Shown one piece after another: positions 58,789-64,000 of a DNA stretch of 64,000 nt. The stretch covers positions 529,501 through 593,500 of the forward strand of contig JAFEUB010001474.1 in the NCBI GenBank assembly GCA_024529925.1, read 5' to 3'. The stretch is from Ophthalmolycus amberensis. Taxonomy: Eukaryota; Chordata; Actinopteri; Perciformes; Zoarcidae. Below the pieces are notes generated by a model. The model was not told where the DNA came from. It did not search any database and was given only the letters and a program-made list of their open reading frames with translations. The translations under genes were made by a program, and so were the position numbers. The first letter of the stretch is position 1; each line of letters starts with the position of its first letter.

Positions 58789-61700
58789 CTGCAGAGTGTT
58801 GATACAAACTGTGGCCTGAAGCATGATGGTTAAAGTGTAGAAGGAGGTAAGGAAAGAGAGGAGGAAGGAATGAAACAAAACAACAGATTGTGTTTAAACT
58901 GTAAAAAATCATCAGAATAACCTTCAATTCCAGAAGGACTTCCAACCAACATTGAGGACTATTTTACATAATATCAATTCCCGAACAAAATAACAAGCAG
59001 ATGGCAAGATTAAGGACAACAAACAACAATGAAAACGGAGGGCGATTTGACCGACCAGAAGGAACGGGAATCTCACAAGATTCGTCCCAAACATCTGAAC
59101 AATGTGCATCAACCAGAAAGACAGAGTGATGACGGCAGATGGTAAAATTGAACAGATGTCTGCATCCGATCACCTCACGCGTTTCAATTTTCACGAAAGA
59201 CGCGCGTTCTTTCGGGGACAAGCCGAGAAAGATGCTCCTCCACAAGGTCACACGTGGCGAGCAATATCTTACGACGACTTTAAGCTCGAGCGGAGCGCGA
59301 TGGGTGGTAAACGCCGAGCGGGCCGTTCATGTCAGGGGCAGGTCATGCTGAAAAGTTATGTTAAATCCTTTTGTCTCTTAAGCTTGCAATCCAGGATTTG
59401 AACTCAATTAAGTCAGAGATGGGGGGGGGGGGGGGGAGCATGGATCAAGATGATTTGATTTGTGTACGGGGTCATCCCAACGGGGGCATTATAAAAACCT
59501 GTGAACAGAAAGAGACAAATGAGCAGCGCTGGACAGACTGAGACGGATTAAGCAGCCTGAACATATGTGACAAACGAGGCGGCGACGCTTTAATCTGGAA
59601 CATCTCGTTCATACGAGAGATGTGATTAGAGCGCTGAGGGAGGCAGAAAGATGGGTTCAGAGACAAAAGAGAATGAAGAAATGAAGACTGCAAATGAAGT
59701 TTTTGAACTGCCGTATGAGATGTCCAGCAGAGTTGCATCATGTCACACTGGATGTGTGTCGTTCATTGAACACCTGTGTGTCTTGGTTTCACTTCGGTTG
59801 GGTAAAGGCTTTTTATTATACGCCGAGAAAGTTGCATGTTTTTTCAGAACAAGGTCGATTTTTCAGAGCTTTTGCGCCGCGAGTAAATGCATAGTTGGAA
59901 AACATTGTGCGTAACAGGAGTTGCATCTATATTTATGTGAAAATAACAGGGAGGCTCCATAGTGCGAACCATGACCACAACCTTGACAAAGGCAGCGCAC
60001 ACCAGATCCACTCCTTTTCGTTCTAAACCTTTCAAAATAAAAGACCCGAACATATAATAGTCAAACACAAGTATTTTGCATCCTGCGTGTCCTTATGTGT
60101 CACGTACCGGTGTGTAAAGTCCTCAAGAGCTGCACAAAAGGGACTTTGTGGTTATATGATTTGCATCTTAACCTGAAGCGGGTAAAATCTGGATCACGCA
60201 ATCTTTTATGAACATTTGGGGAAAACGTTTTCTCCTTCAGCATCACATCTGCCTCTCTTTTGTCTCCTGTGTCATCAGACTTCAATAACACGGAGACATG
60301 GTGAAATATGAAAGGAATATGTCAAAGTTAAATCAAGGCCAACGTGATATCAAACAGATCCAGATGTGACTACTTTTTCTTTCTCCCATCAGGCACCAAC
60401 AAGTTTCCCTTCATCTAATCACATGAAATAAAACAAAAACACTTTTCATAGCTCGGGGATGCAGAATGAGTGGAGATATAAGACAGGGAGGAAAGAAGAG
60501 CAGAAGTGATGAAGGAGCCTAAGTGAACATTTGTGCTGTTTCTTTCTATTGATTCAACTCTTCAACTCTTCATGTAGACGGCTTTGGAATTGTTGCAAGG
60601 AGGGTTTCAACTTTTTTTTTTGTAGCAAGTTTACAGTTCCCCCCTGACTAGTAGCTACGTCTTCCCGCTGTGCTAAGCTAAGTGAAACCCATTGGACTAC
60701 ACCTGCTCTCTCTGCTCTGAGGGCACGGAGATGAATCTGATGAAAGTGAATTTAATCTGTGAGAATCATTACTGTGAGGTGACAGAGCGATCTAACACAG
60801 CACTACTTGTTCATTGAAGATTTTATATAACGCAGTGTGCACTTACTCACACGGCTTTAAAAGATATTTATCCCTCTGTTTCCTCCAACTCCCTGTGATA
60901 CTTCAAATTGAATTAAAGTTATTTTTGGATTAAAAGCAGCTTCCAGGACGCTGTGTTTTTTTCTTTTCAATGTGGAGAAAAAAATACTCTGATGTATAAA
61001 TATCTGAGCGTAATGAGCAGTTTATTCATTCTGAATTATTTATAATTTCATTGATTGTTATTACTGGTGCTCTGTTGCATAATGTATGTGCTACTGTTGA
61101 CTTATTGATGCTTTTATTATTGGTGCTTGTTGTTTATAGTATTTGTTTTATATCTGATTTTATGTGGGCTAAGGTGACTTTGAGTGCCATAAAAGGCGGC
61201 ATTAAATTAAATGTTAATATTACTATTATTATTATTATTACTTTTATGACTGAAGTCGTCCTGGTCTTGGCTGGACTGCTGAACATATTGACGGACTTAA
61301 ATCCTCCCTCTGTATTAGTGAAGACTTCCCTCTCTCTACAGGAGCCCTGTGACCCCCCACCCCACCCCCCTCCTCTCTCTTTCATGCCTTTCAATCGGCA
61401 GCTCAGTGTCTTCGAGCGAGCGGCAGCAGGCCGGCCGGTGGCTCAGCGGGGGAGTTTGGCAGCTCGTTAAATGTTTTCCAAAACACCCACAGTAATTCAC
61501 AGAGCCTGTAATTAATCAGGAGAGGAGCCCCGCGGGCCACAAGCAGTATATTGTGTGTGTGTGTGTGTGTGTGCGTGCGTGTGTGTGTGTGCGTGTGTGT
61601 GTATGTCGTCTTTCATTGAGAGGGATTTCATGATCCCACAGTGAAGTGAGACAATCACCCCAGACTAACGGAGACTAAAGCAATCTGTCTGCTGTGAATT

Positions 61701-62179
61701 AGAGTGCGTGTGTTAAGTGTTTAAGTCGCGCATGCGTCTGATCGACTGCTGTGAAATCCTAGCTGCATTAGCAATATCTCCATTAACACCAAACCATTCT
61801 TACTTTAAAAACAAGCATGCGAAGCTTGAGGTTTAGAAGCGCTTGCGTTGCAGAAGAGACTTATTCGTGTGTGGTGTCACATCAACACTGTCAAGGTGTT
61901 TCCATGAGACTGTATTGAGCCATCAGCACAAGATGGTTTGAAGTGCCAGTGCAAAGATTTTGATGTCATAAATGCCTCAGAATTATTCGTTCCCCTGTCG
62001 GCTTGTCAATATTCACTCTTTACATAGCATCCATTCAAAATAAACTTCCTTCTTCACAGGGAGCAACAAAAACCCGTACCTGACCAACGTACCTGAGGAC
62101 TCACATGACTGGCATGACGAATAGATAATGTTTACTTCTAGTTTCTCACAGGAAATGAACAGCGATATCCTGGACGAAA
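58789..62179. other. dcc upstream intron, unassigned parts
   Basis: A G run (59422-59436), a GT-rich tract (61553-61604) and one retroposon tail (61050-61245). No gene seen. Confidence 0.45.
61050..61245 (+). repeat. retroposon tail ending in (ATT)n
   Basis: GGTGACTTTGAGTGCCATAA, AAGGCGGCATTAAATTAAAT and then ATTATTATTATTATT. Same kind of 3' end as the one at 45410-45600. Confidence 0.5.
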
Positions 62180-63140
62180 GTCCTGTGTCAGTTACTATAA
62201 TCCCCTAAAAACTGTAACACCTTTGTAACAACACTATAACACCCTATCTACACATTATAACCCTAATACCAACACTTTAATACCCCAACAGCAATGCCCC
62301 ACTTATAACAACTCTATAATGCGCTAACAACACGGTAATACCCTTATAACAACACTTTAAAGTATTGTTATACAGGTTGTAATGACCGAAGGACTAGTGG
62401 TGTAACGGACCGCTGGTGACCCGTAGAGATCGGCATACATGTGAGATGCGGATTAATTACAGTTTAACGTTAACCATCACAGTGTGAAATAAAGTTTTCC
62501 TGAATATTCAGTAAAATATGAGATCAGGACACTGTAAAAAACACAGCTAACAAACGAAGGTTCCATTCAGTTACATGATGATGCGTTCAGGCTCTGTTCG
62601 GTAAAAATAAGAATTGGATAAATTATAACGCATCATAATGTTTCACATGTCCATAACAATACAATCTTTTATTTCCTAATAATTGAATTGTATGCCTTTA
62701 TGAAACAACACTAACAATATCGAAGAAAAAGGATAACATTTAAAAAAATATATGGCTTACTGACGTCAGAGTGGTTGAAAACAATGTTGGGACGGTGTCT
62801 TGTAGACCAGCTGCTATAATCAAACAAAGGGATCTGTATCTGCTAATGTGGATCATCAATGATCATCAATTAGTATCAGCCGCAAAGAAAACATGATCAG
62901 GGATCTCTAAACGTTATATTTGCTCTCTTTTTTCTTTTGTCTTGATCCGATCTGTGACTCTGATCCGTGGTCCGATCTGAACCGTGAGTTTTATGATTTG
63001 TTGCACCACTACACACACAGGACACAGTGACACTCTTATAAAAACTCTTTAAAAACCTGGAAGAACACCCTAATAACACTTTAACCCTCTTAGGATAACA
63101 CCAGAAAACCTTAAAACAACACTCAACAAAAACACTTGTA
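62180..63140. repeat. degenerate AACACTNTAANACCCT tandem tract, interrupted by hAT-like copy b
   Basis: Left part 62180-62390 (AACACTATAACACCCTATC, AACACTTTAATACCCC and similar) and right part 63020-63140 (CACTCTTATAAAAACTCTTT, CACCCTAATAACACTTTAAC). The period is irregular, about 20-25 bp. It looks like an old simple-repeat tract split by a transposon. Confidence 0.6.
62395..63011 (-). mobile_element. hAT-like non-autonomous element, copy b (inverted, internally deleted)
   Basis: 617-bp relative of the element at 57803-58788 in opposite orientation. It starts TAGTGGTGTAACGGACCG and ends TTTGTTGCACCACTA. Shared parts include GGATCATCAATGATCATCAA and CAGTTTAACGTTAACCATCA. About 370 bp are missing from the middle relative to copy a. 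It is inserted in a degenerate AACACTTTAATACCC-type array whose two halves flank it. Confidence 0.75.
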
Positions 63141-64000
63141 AGCAGATGGTCACATGGGGATGTTTCACTTGTTGCATGGGGTCAGCCCTCTCACGCTCTA
63201 CAGAACAGTCTCTTACCCATTAGCATCCAGCGCTAGCACCAGCAGCTAGCGCTGTCAGCAGCACACTGAATATGACTGATAGCTGCAGCACTGACTATGT
63301 TTCTCGCTGCTTTCATTAAGCTGCTAACAGGAACCGGCTAATGAGCCGGGCCACACTCATTATTATGGGAAAGAACACACACGTTCATTATCCTAATCAT
63401 CTAATCATGGTCACTGCCCTGTGGAGTCAGAAAACACACTTCTCCATACATCACCACACTGTGGATATTCATCAGCTTCTAAACAAGTGTAATGGGGCAT
63501 ATTAGCACAACACATTTCTTCTGTATGAGCTTCATGTAAATGCAAGACAGAGACTGGGAAAGTCAGCTTGCCACGTGTCAAACAGCAGCCACATTCTCCA
63601 TCAAAATGCTTTTTTTTAAATTTCATCTATGTTTTTATGGGTTCCATTATTTAATTCCCTTTGTATGTCTTTGGTGGACTTTTGGCCTCAGTGAATGTAA
63701 ATTTAAAACATTTTTTGAGGCCATAAACAGTGGGTATTCATTTAATTGTTCCAAAATTCTATGGAAAATGTACGTTCCGAGATGCAGGTTAAATGAGGAT
63801 CCTCACTGCAAAAGGGAGGTTCAGGATGGTAAATAATCTCCAACCCTTCTAGTAGTGATGCTTGAAATAAGTCTAGAAAATGAACATTTGACTTTTCACT
63901 TTCATATCTCTTGAGTACCAAAACAGGTCTCTTCACACTCTGAATCATACAACATGCAGTTCAAACCTGTGCCTGTATTCAAATAAGCCCTCTCAGAAAT
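63141..64000. other. right edge of window, nothing recognised
   Basis: AGCAGCTAGCGCTGTCAGCA-type text near 63240 and otherwise unique-looking sequence. No exon or repeat family identified. Confidence 0.4.

Overview
The window is vertebrate, almost certainly teleost fish, genomic DNA. It is AT-leaning, full of (CA)n and other microsatellites, and carries several copies of typical fish dispersed repeats and DNA transposons. Only one host gene can be supported: seven internal coding exons on the minus strand that read in order as immunoglobulin domain 4, fibronectin-III domain 1, fibronectin-III domain 2 and the first residues of fibronectin-III domain 3 of the netrin receptor DCC. All exon junction phases agree (1-0, 0-1, 1-2, 2-1, 1-0, 0-1, 1-0), so no exon is missing between 48245 and 9088. 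The 5' part of the gene (signal peptide, Ig1-3) lies beyond the right edge, or in it unseen. The 3' part (rest of FN3, FN4-6, transmembrane and P1-P3 motifs) lies beyond the left edge.

Layout, left to right on the + strand (3' to 5' for the gene). 1-9087: intron with fragments of several dispersed repeat families and an LTR-like segment. 9088-9137: 50-bp exon starting FN3. 9138-13222: intron with a complete hAT-type element with perfect 8-bp target duplications. 13223-16065: the two FN2 exons, separated by an intron in which a LINE 3' fragment contains a roughly 1.9-kb, 30-bp-unit minisatellite. 16881-21304: the two FN1 exons. 21305-46224: a 25-kb intron with a decayed minisatellite, a PIF/Harbinger-like element, long (AAAT)n and (TTTA)n arrays, and a Ty3/Gypsy retrotransposon with near-identical LTRs. 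46225-48245: the two Ig4 exons. 48229-50095: a 48/51-bp minisatellite that begins in the 5' end of the Ig4 exon. 50100-64000: intron with a second, inverted Harbinger copy and two inverted hAT-like copies.

The most notable observation is the 48229-50095 array. Its unit is the 3' splice site of the Ig4 exon itself: putative branch point, pyrimidine tract, CAG, and 16 nt of coding sequence. It is repeated about 38 times and stays open in the exon's frame. Sixteen units (including the true site) keep the acceptor CAG; 22 lack exactly three bases there and have lost it. Other points are CA repeats starting 7 and 11 nt after two 5' splice sites, inverted transposon copies flanking the Ig4 exon pair, and a Gypsy copy with near-identical LTRs but many coding breaks. 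I see no evidence of a new enzyme system, CRISPR array, or RNA gene.
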